Positions 49,680 to 60,754 of a DNA stretch of 64,000 nt are shown here, in pieces. The translations under genes and the position numbers were made by a program. Under the pieces are notes generated by a model. The model was not told the DNA's origin. It saw only the letters and a program-made list of their open reading frames with translations, and ran no database searches. Positions within the stretch are counted from its first letter, which is position 1; each line of letters opens with the position of its first letter. The DNA is from JBDFMH01 sp047238125 (lineage in GTDB: Bacteria > Pseudomonadota > Alphaproteobacteria > Sphingomonadales > Sphingomonadaceae). The DNA lies in NCBI RefSeq assembly GCF_047238125.1, contig NZ_JBDFMH010000001.1, forward strand, positions 3,348,001-3,412,000. Reading direction: 5' to 3'.

Positions 49680-51650
49680 ATGAAGCTATTGCTTGCCGCG
49701 ATTTCAATCGCCGCTTCGTCGATCGCATTGTCCGCTGCTATCGCGCAGGCCGCACCGCAGGCGGCGGCGATGCCGGTCGGATCGGATGCGACGATCGTGG
49801 CTCCTGAAGGCTGGGCGGTTGCCCGCAGCGCTGGCATCGTGCGGTTCACGCCGCCGGAGAAGGATCTGCAGGTTGCGATCGCGCCCGTTGCCAGCGCGAA
49901 GGATGGCAAGGATGCCGCGGCCCAGGCCTGGCGGCAGGTTCGCCCGGCCTTCGCCTGGCCGGTGCGGCTGGTGCAGCCGGTGCCCGCCCGGGACGGTTGG
50001 GATGAGGCGTTCGTGATCGATTACGAGGTGCCGCCGGCCGAGAAGGCGATCGCGCAGGCGGTCGCGCTGCGGCACGGGACACGCTGGACGGTGCTTGCCC
50101 TCGAAGGGGCTATCGCCACGATCGACAAGCGCAGCGGCCAGTTCGACGCATCTGCCGATACGCTGCGTCCCGCCGGCTATGTGAAGGAAAGTTTTGCCGG
50201 CAAGACTGCGCATCGCATGGATGCGTCGCGCATCGCGGAGCTGAAGCGCTTCGTGCAGTCGGCGATGACGGAACTGAAGATCCCGGGTGTGGGGCTGGCC
50301 GTAATCGACGGCGACCGGATCGCCTATGAAGGCGGGATCGGCGTGAAGGACGTGGCCAGCGGCGCGCCGGTCGGCAAGGACACGCTGTTCATGATCGCTT
50401 CCAACACCAAGGGCATGTCGACGCTGTTGCTATCCACGCTGGTCGATCAGGGCCGGCTCGACTGGAACCGGCCCGTGATCGATTACATGCCGAGTTTCCG
50501 GCTGGGAAACGCGGAGACGACCCGCAAGGTGCTGGTGAAGCATCTCGTATGTGCCTGCACGGGGCTGCCGCGCAAGGATATGGAATGGCTGTACAATACG
50601 CGGCCGGATACCGGGCCGGAAGAAACCTTCCGGCAGCTTGCCGCCACCCAGCCGACCAGCGGCTTCGGCGAGACGTTCCAATATAATAATCTGATGGCCA
50701 GCGCGGCCGGCTATCTTGCCGCCCACATCCTCTATCCGGAACTGCCGCTGGACGAGGGCTATGACCGCGCGATGCGCGAGCGGGTGTTCGAACCGCTGGG
50801 TATGCGGGCGACGACGTTCAGCAACGCCCAGGCGATGCAGGGCGACTGGGCAAAGCCCTATGACGTTGATCTGGAGGATCGGCTGCAACCGGTCGACATG
50901 AAGTATAACGATACGGTGGTGCCGTACCGTCCGGCGGGCGGCGCCTGGTCTTCGGCGCACGACATGGCGCTTTATGTGCGCGACGAGCTTGACGAGGGCG
51001 CTCTGCCGGGCGGCCAGCGCTTCGCCTCGGCGGAAAGCGTGCTGGCGCGTCGCGTCCACAATGTGCCGACCGGGGAGAATATCTGGTACGGCATGGGGCT
51101 GGAGGATGATGCCAGCAAGGGTGTGTCCGTGATCCAGCACGGCGGCAGCCTGTTCGGCTACAAGAGCAACTGGTTCGCGGTGCCCTCCGCCAAGGTGGGC
51201 GTGGTCGTGCTGACCAATTCGGAAAGTGGCTACACGCTGGCCAATGGCGTCAAGCGCCGGCTGCTCGAGCTGCTGTACGACGGGAAGCCGGAAGCGGTCG
51301 AGAATGTGAAGCTGGCGGCTAAGCGCGCGCAGGCGCAGGCGGCGAAGACGAACAGCGAGATCGACCGGGACGTGAGCGCGGCGGAAGCGGCACCGTTCGT
51401 GGGCGACTATGCGAGCACCGAGCTTGGCCCGCTTGCCATCCGCTACGATCAGGGGCGCCTGACGATGCGTGCCACCTCGATCTGGTCGGACCTTGCGCCG
51501 CGACGCAACAAGGATGGCACGACGTCCCTTGTCACGACATCGCCGGGCTTCATCGGGCTCGAGCTGCTCGCACGGCCGGCGAACGGGCGGCAGGCCCTGG
51601 TGCTCAACGATGCCCAGCACGAATATATGTTCGTGGCGACCAAGCCCTGA
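49680..51650 (+). CDS. Exported serine hydrolase (beta-lactamase/class C-like) with C-terminal DUF3471-type domain
   Basis: 656 residues. A signal peptide and a 150-residue unassigned N-terminal domain precede the penicillin-binding-like hydrolase. The nucleophile motif is S241-N-T-K244 in MIASNTKG, the YxN motif is YNN in FQYNNLMASAAGY, and HGG in IQHGGSLFGYKSNW takes the place of KTG. The last 100 residues (PFVGDYASTELGPLAIRYDQGRLTMRAT in part) resemble the DUF3471 tail. Family members are esterases, D-aminopeptidases or carboxypeptidases; true beta-lactamase activity is not implied. Confidence 0.9.
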   Translation: MKLLLAAISIAASSIALSAAIAQAAPQAAAMPVGSDATIVAPEGWAVARSAGIVRFTPPEKDLQVAIAPVASAKDGKDAAAQAWRQVRPAFAWPVRLVQPVPARDGWDEAFVIDYEVPPAEKAIAQAVALRHGTRWTVLALEGAIATIDKRSGQFDASADTLRPAGYVKESFAGKTAHRMDASRIAELKRFVQSAMTELKIPGVGLAVIDGDRIAYEGGIGVKDVASGAPVGKDTLFMIASNTKGMSTLLLSTLVDQGRLDWNRPVIDYMPSFRLGNAETTRKVLVKHLVCACTGLPRKDMEWLYNTRPDTGPEETFRQLAATQPTSGFGETFQYNNLMASAAGYLAAHILYPELPLDEGYDRAMRERVFEPLGMRATTFSNAQAMQGDWAKPYDVDLEDRLQPVDMKYNDTVVPYRPAGGAWSSAHDMALYVRDELDEGALPGGQRFASAESVLARRVHNVPTGENIWYGMGLEDDASKGVSVIQHGGSLFGYKSNWFAVPSAKVGVVVLTNSESGYTLANGVKRRLLELLYDGKPEAVENVKLAAKRAQAQAAKTNSEIDRDVSAAEAAPFVGDYASTELGPLAIRYDQGRLTMRATSIWSDLAPRRNKDGTTSLVTTSPGFIGLELLARPANGRQALVLNDAQHEYMFVATKP

Positions 51651-51885
51651 TTGGCGCAACGTCCAGAGGATCGCTTTCTCAGCGCACTGCCGGCCGCGTT
51701 CCGTGGTTCGTGCTGGCCGGGCAGGGCAGCGAGCTGAGCCGCGCTGGCCAGCGAATACGTCGAATGCCGGTCGGTGACGGCTTGTTTATGGCGGATGGGC
51801 TAGACATATTGGCTGCATCGGCCGCACACCCCGGGGCGGGCGGCGCGACAGGGTTTGGCCGCATGGCGGTCGTCAGGAAGAGAAT

Positions 51886-53157
<1,272 letters not shown>

Positions 53158-53500
53158 TCCGCGGCCGGAGGCTATTCCGCACGACGGGTTCCGGTCACCG
53201 GGCCGATCACTATGGTCTGCTGGCCGGTCCGCATTTCTGCTCCTGTTGCTAGACGGCCGACACCTGTGGCTGGCCGCATGCGGCGCTGGACACTGGTCTC
53301 CGGCCGTGGACCTGCGCGAATGCGACACACGCAGCCCGATCCCGCGCTCTTGCGACCGTCCGGTCCCACGCTGTGAGAAGCGCTAGGTTTCAGCTGCCCC
53401 GACGATGCATGATCATGCTGCGGGCGCGGTGGATTGATCGGACGGTGGGTCACGCCCATATGTTTTTCGAACGGCGCATCCCCTGCGCCACGGAGCTTTC
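53158..53500. other. clpX-lon intergenic region
   Basis: 343 bases with no supported gene. It must hold the lon promoter. I looked for a sigma-32-like box and found none convincing. Confidence 0.5.
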
Positions 53501-55909
53501 ATGACCGAGACACTTCCCGTCCTGCCCCTGCGCGATATCGTCGTCTTTCCCCAGATGATCGTGCCGCTGTTCGTGGGCCGCGACAAATCCGTCGCCGCGC
53601 TCGAAAGCGCGATGGCTTCGGACAAATCGATCTTCCTCGTCGCCCAGCTCGATCCGGCCGAGGACGATCCCGATCGCGACGCGCTTTATGACCTGGGTGT
53701 CGTGGCGACGGTGCTGCAACTGCTGAAGCTGCCCGACGGTACGGTTCGCGTTCTGGTCGAGGGGCAGCAGCGCGCCCGGCTGGATACGCTGAACAATGAT
53801 GGCGGCCATCTCCAGGCCAGCGTCTCACTGATCGAGGACGACGGGTCGGACGGTCCCGAGATCGGTGCGCTGATGCGTTCGGTGGTCGACCAGTTCGAAA
53901 ACTACGCCAAGCTCAACAAGAAAATGCCGGCCGAGACGGCGGTGCAGCTCGGTCAGATCGAGGAACCATCGCGGCTTGCCGATGCGGTGGCGGCCAATAT
54001 CAACATCAAGGTCTCCGACAAGCAGACGCTGCTGGTCGAGCTCGATCCCGCGCGACGGCTCGAGATGGTGTTCGCCTTCATGGAAGGCGAACTGGGCGTG
54101 CTGCAGGTGGAGAAGAAGATCCGCAGCCGCGTGAAGCGGCAGATGGAGAAGACCCAGCGCGAATATTATCTGAACGAGCAGCTGAAGGCGATCCAGCGCG
54201 AGCTGGGCAATGCCGAGGATGAAGGCGGCGGCGACGAGCTGGCCGAGCTTGCCCAGAAGATCGCGACGCTGAAGCTGAGCAAAGAAGCGCGCGGCAAGGC
54301 CACCGCCGAGCTGAAGAAGCTGCGCACGATGGCGCCGATGTCCGCCGAGGCGACGGTGGTGCGCAACTATCTTGATGTGCTGCTGGGCCTGCCCTGGGGC
54401 AAGAAATCGAAGATCAAGAAGGATATCGCGCAGGCGCAGCTGGTGCTGGATGCCGACCATTACGGGCTCGAGAAGGTCAAGGACCGGATCGTCGAATATC
54501 TGGCGGTGCAGGCGCGCACGAACAAGCTGAAGGGGCCGATCCTGTGCCTGGTCGGCCCGCCCGGCGTGGGCAAGACCAGCCTGGGCAAGTCCATCGCCAA
54601 GGCCACCGGGCGCGAGTTCATCCGCCAATCGCTGGGCGGCGTGCGCGACGAAGCCGAGATTCGCGGCCATCGGCGGACCTATATCGGCTCGCTGCCCGGC
54701 AAGATCGTGACGAACCTCAAGAAGGCGGGCACTTCGAACCCGCTGTTCCTGCTCGATGAGATCGACAAGCTGGGACAGGATTTCCGCGGCGATCCCGCTT
54801 CGGCGCTGCTTGAGGTGCTGGATCCGGAGCAGAATAATCGCTTCCAGGACCATTATCTGGAAGTCGATATCGATCTGTCCGACGTGATGTTCGTGACGAC
54901 CGCGAACTCGCTGAACTTGCCGCAGCCGCTGCTGGACCGGATGGAGATCATCCGGCTGGAGGGCTATACCGAGGACGAGAAGGTCGAGATCGCCAAGAGC
55001 CATCTGCTGGAGAAGCAGATCAGCGCGCATGGGCTGAAGCCCGAGGAGTTTGTGCTGACCGACGAGGGCCTGCGCGACCTGATCCGCTATTACACGCGCG
55101 AAGCCGGTGTGCGCACGCTGGAGCGCGAGATCGCCAAGGTGGCGCGCAAGGTGCTGCGAAGGATTCTAGAGGGCAAGGCGCGCAACGTTGTGGTCGGTCC
55201 GGACAACCTGTCTGAATTCTCTGGCGTGCGGAAATATCGCTACGGCGTGTCCGAGGAAGAGGATCAGATCGGCGCGGTCACCGGGCTCGCCTGGACCGAG
55301 GTCGGCGGCGAGCTGCTGACGATCGAGGCGGTGACGGTGCCCGGCAAGGGCGCCGTGCGCACTACCGGGAAGCTGGGCGACGTGATGCAGGAATCGGTGC
55401 AGGCTGCCTTCAGCTTCGTGCGTGCGCGAGCACCGGCGTTCGGCATCAAGCCGTCGCTGTTCCTTCGCAAGGACATCCATATCCACCTGCCCGAAGGCGC
55501 GGTGCCCAAGGACGGACCGTCTGCCGGCATCGGCATGGTGACCGCGATCCTATCGACGCTGAGCGGCGTGCCGGTGCGGCGCGACGTGGCGATGACCGGC
55601 GAGGTCACGCTGCGCGGCCGGGTGCTGCCGATCGGCGGGCTCAAGGAAAAGCTGCTCGCAGCGCTGCGCGGGGGGATCGCCACTGTGCTCATCCCGCAGG
55701 AGAATGAGAAGGATCTGGCGGATATCCCGGCAGTGATCCTCGACGGGCTGGAGATCGTGCCGGTCGGTCATGTCGATCAGGTGCTTGAACGCGCGCTCGT
55801 GCGTCCGCTGGAGCCGATCGAATGGACCGAGGCGGACGAGCTGGCGACCCAGCCGCCGCCGCACCTGGCGCCCGCGGTGCCGGTGGGCGAAGTCGGCGTG
55901 CGGCACTAG
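53501..55909 (+). CDS. lon: ATP-dependent protease Lon
   Basis: 802 residues. The N-terminal substrate-recognition domain begins LPVLPLRDIVVFPQMIVPLFVGR. A helical linker with EYYLNEQLKAIQRELG follows. The AAA+ module has Walker A GPPGVGKTSL, and the protease domain has the catalytic Ser in PKDGPSAGIGM and the Lys in GGLKEKLLAALR. It degrades misfolded and regulatory proteins in the cytosol. The C-terminal 40 residues after the protease domain are Pro/Ala-rich. Confidence 0.98.
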   Translation: MTETLPVLPLRDIVVFPQMIVPLFVGRDKSVAALESAMASDKSIFLVAQLDPAEDDPDRDALYDLGVVATVLQLLKLPDGTVRVLVEGQQRARLDTLNNDGGHLQASVSLIEDDGSDGPEIGALMRSVVDQFENYAKLNKKMPAETAVQLGQIEEPSRLADAVAANINIKVSDKQTLLVELDPARRLEMVFAFMEGELGVLQVEKKIRSRVKRQMEKTQREYYLNEQLKAIQRELGNAEDEGGGDELAELAQKIATLKLSKEARGKATAELKKLRTMAPMSAEATVVRNYLDVLLGLPWGKKSKIKKDIAQAQLVLDADHYGLEKVKDRIVEYLAVQARTNKLKGPILCLVGPPGVGKTSLGKSIAKATGREFIRQSLGGVRDEAEIRGHRRTYIGSLPGKIVTNLKKAGTSNPLFLLDEIDKLGQDFRGDPASALLEVLDPEQNNRFQDHYLEVDIDLSDVMFVTTANSLNLPQPLLDRMEIIRLEGYTEDEKVEIAKSHLLEKQISAHGLKPEEFVLTDEGLRDLIRYYTREAGVRTLEREIAKVARKVLRRILEGKARNVVVGPDNLSEFSGVRKYRYGVSEEEDQIGAVTGLAWTEVGGELLTIEAVTVPGKGAVRTTGKLGDVMQESVQAAFSFVRARAPAFGIKPSLFLRKDIHIHLPEGAVPKDGPSAGIGMVTAILSTLSGVPVRRDVAMTGEVTLRGRVLPIGGLKEKLLAALRGGIATVLIPQENEKDLADIPAVILDGLEIVPVGHVDQVLERALVRPLEPIEWTEADELATQPPPHLAPAVPVGEVGVRH

Positions 55910-55932
55910 GGCGAGGACGAAGGGAGGCGGCG

Positions 55933-56712
55933 ATGCCGGACGGCGCGGACGGGGCACCATCGGTGCGGGATTCGGTCCCGGCCGAGGAGTGGGCGGTTCG
56001 CGTCGACCTTGCTGCCGCTTACCGCCTGGTCGCGCTCTACGGCTGGGACGACCTGATCTTCACCCATCTATCCGCGCGGGTGCCGGGTCCCGAACATCAT
56101 TTCCTGATCAACCCCTATCAGCTGATGTTCGAGGAGATCACCGCTTCGTCACTGGTCAAGATCGACATGGACGGGCGGCCGGTGTTGCCGACACCTTACA
56201 TTGTGAACGCGGCCGGCTTCACCATCCATTCGGCGATCCACATGGCGCGCGAGGATGCGCGCGCAGTGCTGCACTTGCACACTCCGCATGGCCAGGCAGT
56301 ATCGGCGATGGACGAAGGACTGCTACCGCATACCCAGACGGCGATGATCGCGGCCGGCGATCTGGCGTATCACGACTATGAAGGCATCGCGACTGACTTG
56401 GAGGAACGCGAGCGGCTGGTGGCCGATCTCGGCGATGCCCATGCGATGATCCTGCGCAACCACGGCACGCTTGCGATCGGGTCGACCGTGGGCAGCGCAT
56501 TCATGCGGATGTATTTCCTGGAACGCGCCTGCCAGGCGCAGGTGCTGATGCTGGCGGCGGGCCGTGACCGGCTGAATACGCCGCCGCAGGGTACGCCCGA
56601 CAAGGTACGCCAGCAGACGCCCAAGCAGGTGGTGGATGCGGGCGCGGACATGCTTGCGTGGCCGGCGCTGCTGCGCAAGCTCGATCGGATCGATCCGAGC
56701 TTCCGGGAATAG
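55933..56712 (+). CDS. Class II aldolase/adducin-family protein
   Basis: 259 residues from ATG 55933, which has GGAGG upstream. The zinc-binding class II aldolase fold shows LVALYGWDDLIFTHLSARVPG, HLHTPHGQAVSAM with two metal His, and MILRNHGTLAIGSTVGSAF with the third. Relatives cleave sugar phosphates or act as epimerases; those of this adducin-like branch have no proven substrate. It lies 23 bp after lon. Confidence 0.87.
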   Translation: MPDGADGAPSVRDSVPAEEWAVRVDLAAAYRLVALYGWDDLIFTHLSARVPGPEHHFLINPYQLMFEEITASSLVKIDMDGRPVLPTPYIVNAAGFTIHSAIHMAREDARAVLHLHTPHGQAVSAMDEGLLPHTQTAMIAAGDLAYHDYEGIATDLEERERLVADLGDAHAMILRNHGTLAIGSTVGSAFMRMYFLERACQAQVLMLAAGRDRLNTPPQGTPDKVRQQTPKQVVDAGADMLAWPALLRKLDRIDPSFRE

Positions 56713-56788
56713 GTCCGTCCCGTGGCGGGACGCGTTTAACCATCGATCGTTCGGGACCGGACGGTTAGCGACGCGTTAACGTCGCATC

Positions 56789-56983
56789 ATGAGCACCACC
56801 GGTTTCGCCCCGCTGACCCCGCAGATGATCCGCCGGCCGCGCGCTGCGGCCGAGGAAGTGCCGGCGGAATTGGCGGGGATGGTGCGAGCGATCCGCTCGC
56901 GGCCCGGGCTGGCCGCAGATGCGCGCTTCTTCCTCACCACTTACGCGGCGGGACTCGTCTTCTTCCTTGCGCTGATCGCCTGA
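56789..56983 (+). CDS. Small single-pass membrane protein
   Basis: 64 residues. A soluble N-terminal part (PAELAGMVRAIRSRPGLAADAR) and one C-terminal membrane helix (TTYAAGLVFFLALIA). No family. ATG 56789; its stop is immediately next to the end of the converging transporter gene. Confidence 0.6.
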   Translation: MSTTGFAPLTPQMIRRPRAAAEEVPAELAGMVRAIRSRPGLAADARFFLTTYAAGLVFFLALIA

Positions 56984-58249
56984 TCAATCACATGCCTTGT
57001 GCAGCCGCCAGGCGATGGCGGCGGCACCGATCGACATGATCGCGACCATCAGCACGGTCTGTTCGATCGTCACGCCGACAGCGATCAGCCCGGCGAGTAT
57101 GAGGGTGGCGAGCACCATCGCCCCGGCATTCACGATGTTGTTGGCGGCCACGGTCCGTGCCGTCTGCGCCTTTGCGACGGTGGTGGTGAGGAACGCGTAG
57201 AGCGGCACCACGAACATGCCGCCGGCGACCGCCACGCCGAACAGATCGAGCAGCACGCGTTCGGCATGCGGCAGCCGGATGAAACGGCTCCAGTCCAGCC
57301 CTGCATTGCCCTCGACTGGCCAGTGGGTAACCGTCCACCACAGATCGAGCAGGAACAGGCCCATCACGATCGCCGAAGCGGGGGAGAATTTCGCGGAGAC
57401 CTTGCCCGCCAGCAACCGGTTGATGATGACCGAGCCGAGCGCCACCCCGACCGAGAACACGGCCAGGAACAGGGTCGCGACTTCCTTGTCGGCGCCCAGC
57501 ACATTCTTGACGAGTGGGGGGAACTGGGCGGCCAGGATCGCGCCTTGCGCCCAGAAGAAACTGATCGACACGATCGCCAGGAAGAGGTGGCGGATATGCA
57601 TGGTGGCGTTCACCAGCGCGATCGACGATCGCAGGATGTGATAATCGACGATCTGATCATGCTCTTCCGGCGGGGCCGGGGGCACGAAGCCGCCGGCGAT
57701 CCGACCGACCACCGCGATCGCGATCACCGCGATCGCCGCCCACTCGGGCGCGATCAGCCCGCCGGCGATGGTGCCGAGCAAGATCGCGCCATAGGTGCCG
57801 GCTTCGACCAGCCCGGTGCCGCCAAGCACTTCATCCTTTTCAAGATGTTGCGGCAGGATCGCATATTTGATCGGACCGAAGAATGTGGAATGGATCCCCA
57901 TCGCGAACAGGGCGGCCAGCATCATCGGGATGTTGTGCAGCCAGATACCGGCCGCACCCACCAGCATGATCAGGATTTCCGCCGATTTCACGAGGCGGAT
58001 GATACCCGCCTTGTCGCGGCTGTCGGCGAGTTGGCCGGATAGGGTGGAGAGCAGGAAGAAGGGCAGGATGAACAGCCCGCCGGCGATGGCGGAGAAGGTC
58101 GCCTCCTGCTCGGGATCCGAATAGATGGTGAAGGTGACGAGGATCACCATCGCCGTCTTGAAGAGATTGTCGTTGAACGCGTTCAGGAACTGCGTGACGA
58201 AAAGCGGCAAGAAACGGCGCTTGGCAAGGAGCCGGATGGACGAAGTCAT
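56984..58249 (-). CDS. MFS transporter (LplT-like)
   Basis: 421 residues with about 12 membrane helices. RRFLPLFVTQFLNAFNDNLFKTAMVIL at the N-terminus, STFFGPIKYAILPQHL, and GTGLVEAGTYGAILLGTIAGGL match the lysophospholipid transporter LplT-like branch of the major facilitator family. In that branch the substrate is lysophospholipid flipped inward; in many bacteria the gene is fused or adjacent to an acyltransferase, absent here. ATG 58249; the longer frame upstream has no homology. Confidence 0.85.
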   Translation of the reverse strand: MTSSIRLLAKRRFLPLFVTQFLNAFNDNLFKTAMVILVTFTIYSDPEQEATFSAIAGGLFILPFFLLSTLSGQLADSRDKAGIIRLVKSAEILIMLVGAAGIWLHNIPMMLAALFAMGIHSTFFGPIKYAILPQHLEKDEVLGGTGLVEAGTYGAILLGTIAGGLIAPEWAAIAVIAIAVVGRIAGGFVPPAPPEEHDQIVDYHILRSSIALVNATMHIRHLFLAIVSISFFWAQGAILAAQFPPLVKNVLGADKEVATLFLAVFSVGVALGSVIINRLLAGKVSAKFSPASAIVMGLFLLDLWWTVTHWPVEGNAGLDWSRFIRLPHAERVLLDLFGVAVAGGMFVVPLYAFLTTTVAKAQTARTVAANNIVNAGAMVLATLILAGLIAVGVTIEQTVLMVAIMSIGAAAIAWRLHKACD

Positions 58250-58347
58250 GCGAAAGGAAGGCTCGCTCGGTTGGCGACAGGAGCGCGCTGCATAGCCGAT
58301 CGTACCGGCGGCGGAAACCTTTGGCTGATCCCGCGCGCTAGGCAGGG

Positions 58348-58929
58348 ATGACAGACCCCGACAATCCGATCGAGCAGGCCGATATCGCACTGGCCGATGC
58401 CGTGGCCGAAGCGCGGCATCATCCGGTGACACGCGTGCTGGGGGCAATCAGCGAACTGGCCGACCAGCCGCCAATGATCGCCTTTGCCGGCACCGTGCTG
58501 GCCAGCGGACTGGCGATGCGCGACCGGCGGACGGTGCGCGCGGGTGCGCAGATGCTGGCGTCGCATTTGCTGGCTACCTGGATCAAGGGCCAGATCAAGG
58601 ATCGGATCGATCGCACCCGACCCGATCTCTATCATGATCATGACATCTATCACGCAGCCCCTGGCGATACCGAAGACGGTAGCTGGCGATCCTTCCCATC
58701 CGGCCATTCGGCCGGCGCGGTAGCGGTGGCGCGGGCGCTGGCGAGGACCGTGCCGGAAACGGCGGCGACCGCACAGGCGATCGCGGCAGGAGTCGCCCTG
58801 GTCCAGGTACCGCGATCCACCCATTATCTGAGCGACGTCGTGGCGGGCGTTGCGATCGGCATCCTGGCCGAAGAGATCGTGGATCGCACGGGCGAAGCGC
58901 TCTTCCCGAACCGGACTGATCCAAGCTAA
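58348..58929 (+). CDS. PAP2-family phosphatase
   Basis: 193 residues. The acid phosphatase/PAP2 signature is complete: KDRIDRTRP (motif 1), SFPSGHSAGAVAVA (motif 2) and STHYLSDVVAGVAIG (motif 3, with the nucleophilic His). Likely acts on lipid phosphates. It lies 13 bp before pgsA and starts a seven-gene same-strand run ending with the anti-sigma gene, which suggests phosphatidylglycerophosphate or related lipid metabolism. Confidence 0.9.
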   Translation: MTDPDNPIEQADIALADAVAEARHHPVTRVLGAISELADQPPMIAFAGTVLASGLAMRDRRTVRAGAQMLASHLLATWIKGQIKDRIDRTRPDLYHDHDIYHAAPGDTEDGSWRSFPSGHSAGAVAVARALARTVPETAATAQAIAAGVALVQVPRSTHYLSDVVAGVAIGILAEEIVDRTGEALFPNRTDPS

Positions 58930-58942
58930 GGCCGGTGTGCCG

Positions 58943-59512
58943 ATGCTGACGCTGCCCAACATCCTCACGCTTTCGCGCATCTTCGCGGTGCCGATCCTGG
59001 TGTTCTTGCTCTGGCACCCGGGCTGGTTCGACTATGCGCTGGCGTTTGGGCTCTATGTGCTGATGGGCGTGACCGACTATTTCGACGGGTTCGTGGCGCG
59101 TGCGCAGGGGGCGGTCTCGAAGCTTGGCGTGTTCCTCGATCCGATCGCCGACAAGATCATGGTGGCGGCGGTCATCGTGATGCTGGTGGCGTTCGACAGC
59201 GTGGCGACAGGCGAGCCGCTGGTGGCCGGCTGGCACGTGGTGGCTGCCCTCGTCATCCTGCTGCGTGAGATTGCCGTCTCGGGTCTGCGCGAGTTCCTGG
59301 CCGATCTGCGCGTTTCGATGCCGGTCTCCCAACTGGCCAAATGGAAGACGACGTTCCAGCTGATCTCGCTGGGGGCGATCATCCTCGGCGGAGCGCTGCC
59401 GCACCTTGCCTGGATCGGCCAGTTCGGCTTGTTCTGCCTGTGGGCCGCCGCAGTGCTCACCCTGGTGACCGGCTGGGATTATCTGCGCGTCGGCCTGAAG
59501 CATATGGACTGA
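58943..59512 (+). CDS. pgsA: CDP-diacylglycerol-glycerol-3-phosphate 3-phosphatidyltransferase
   Basis: 189 residues. CDP-alcohol phosphotransferase membrane enzyme that makes phosphatidylglycerophosphate. The signature D-G-x2-A-R-x8-G-x3-D-x3-D is seen in TDYFDGFVARAQGAVSKLGVFLDPIADK. N-terminal LPNILTLSRIFAVPILV is typical. ATG 58943 is six codons after the PAP2 stop region. moaD starts six bases after its stop. Confidence 0.95.
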   Translation: MLTLPNILTLSRIFAVPILVFLLWHPGWFDYALAFGLYVLMGVTDYFDGFVARAQGAVSKLGVFLDPIADKIMVAAVIVMLVAFDSVATGEPLVAGWHVVAALVILLREIAVSGLREFLADLRVSMPVSQLAKWKTTFQLISLGAIILGGALPHLAWIGQFGLFCLWAAAVLTLVTGWDYLRVGLKHMD

Positions 59513-59518
59513 CCGGCG

Positions 59519-59773
59519 ATGGTGGCGATCCTCTATTTCGCCTGGGTGCGCGAGGCGATCGGCGTGGACGGCGAGACGATCGATCCGCCGCCCGAAGTGG
59601 CGACCGTCGCCGCGCTTATCGACTGGCTGGCGATGCGCTCGCCCGGCCATGCCGCGGCCTTCGCCCAGCCGGAACGGATCCGCGCCGCAGTCGACGATAC
59701 GTTCGTCGGCTCCGACGCCCCAATCGCAGGCGCGCGCGAGATCGCGCTCTTCCCGCCGGTGACCGGGGGATGA
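59519..59773 (+). CDS. moaD: Molybdopterin synthase sulfur carrier subunit
   Basis: 84 residues with a ubiquitin-like fold: ILYFAWVREAIGVDGETI and the C-terminal tail FPPVTGG. The terminal Gly-Gly is adenylated and thiocarboxylated to donate sulfur to cyclic pyranopterin. It overlaps moaE by four bases (ATGA). Confidence 0.94.
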   Translation: MVAILYFAWVREAIGVDGETIDPPPEVATVAALIDWLAMRSPGHAAAFAQPERIRAAVDDTFVGSDAPIAGAREIALFPPVTGG

Positions 59774-60225
59774 TCCGGGTTGCGGTAACCGCCGCCGATA
59801 TCGATTCGGGAGCGGAACTGGCCAAGCTCGAGGCGCTAGGCGGCGGCGGTGTCGCCAGCTTTACCGGCATCGTGCGGGGTGGCGACGGGCTCGAAGCCCT
59901 GCTGCTTGAGCATCATCCACGGCTGACCGAACCGGTGATGCGTGACATCGCCGGCGAAGCGTCGCGGCGCTGGAATCTGCTGGGGGTGGTGCTGGTCCAC
60001 CGCTTCGGCCGGTTGCACCCCGGCGAGCGGATCATCTTCTGCGCGGCGGCGGCACGACATCGGCAGGCAGCGCTGGACGCCACCGGCTTTCTGGTCGATT
60101 GGGCGAAGACGAAGGCCCCGTTCTGGAAGCAGGAGCAGTTCGCCGATGGACGCCGCCATTGGATCGAGGCGCGTGCCGCCGACGACGTCGCGGCCGATCG
60201 CTGGACGGACCATGCCGGCCGCTGA
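59770..60225 (+). CDS. moaE: Molybdopterin synthase catalytic subunit
   Basis: 151 residues. GGGGVASFTGIVRGGDGLEALLLEHHPRLTE, VLVHRFGRLHPGERIIFCAAAARHR and VDWAKTKAPFWKQEQFADG are diagnostic of MoaE, including the catalytic Lys residues KTKAPFWK. With MoaD it converts precursor Z to molybdopterin. ATG 59770 overlaps moaD; its end overlaps the ECF sigma start by 14 bases. Confidence 0.96.
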   Translation: MIRVAVTAADIDSGAELAKLEALGGGGVASFTGIVRGGDGLEALLLEHHPRLTEPVMRDIAGEASRRWNLLGVVLVHRFGRLHPGERIIFCAAAARHRQAALDATGFLVDWAKTKAPFWKQEQFADGRRHWIEARAADDVAADRWTDHAGR

Positions 60226-60754
60226 TCCCGAACCCCCGCTGGAAGCGCTGCTGGTGGCGGTCGCCGCCGAGGACCGCGCCGCCTTTGCCGAGCTCTACCG
60301 GCGGACGGCTGCGAAACTGAACGGGATCGTCCGGCGTATCTTGCCCGAGGGCGGATTGGCGGACGAGGCGATGCAGGACGCATATGTCAGGGTGTGGCGC
60401 AGCGCAGCGGGCTATGACGCCCGTCGCGGCCGCCCGATCACCTGGCTGGCGGCCATCGCACGCAACATCGCGATCGACGTTCGCCGGCGCGAAGTGGCCC
60501 GCGGCAGCCTGCGCAACGAGGAACTGCAGCCAGACGTGATGGCGGCCGACCCCGGCACCCCACTGGAGACGAGCGTTGCGCTGGAGCGCTGCCTGGACGG
60601 GCTGGATCGCGAACATCGCGACATGATCGTGGGCGCCTATTGCCACGGACTCAGCCGCGAGGAGCTCGCCGAACGCCACGGCCGGCCGGTCGGCACCGTC
60701 AAATCCTGGCTGCACCGCGGCCTTGCCGGATTGAAGGCGTGTCTCGAGGGATGA
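60212..60754 (+). CDS. ECF sigma factor
   Basis: 180 residues. Region 2 shows AELYRRTAAKLNGIVRRIL, DEAMQDAYVRVWRSAAGYDARRGRPITWLAAIARNIAIDVRR; region 4 shows YCHGLSREELAERHGRPVGTVKSWLHRGLAGLKACL. ATG 60212 overlaps moaE, and the stop overlaps the anti-sigma start by four bases. This sigma type (RpoE-like with a RskA-like partner) commonly answers oxidative or envelope stress. Confidence 0.93.
   Translation: MPAADPEPPLEALLVAVAAEDRAAFAELYRRTAAKLNGIVRRILPEGGLADEAMQDAYVRVWRSAAGYDARRGRPITWLAAIARNIAIDVRRREVARGSLRNEELQPDVMAADPGTPLETSVALERCLDGLDREHRDMIVGAYCHGLSREELAERHGRPVGTVKSWLHRGLAGLKACLEG

Noticed and set aside
53158..53500. Heat-shock (sigma-32) promoter before lon
   Set aside because: No pair of boxes matched well enough to report.
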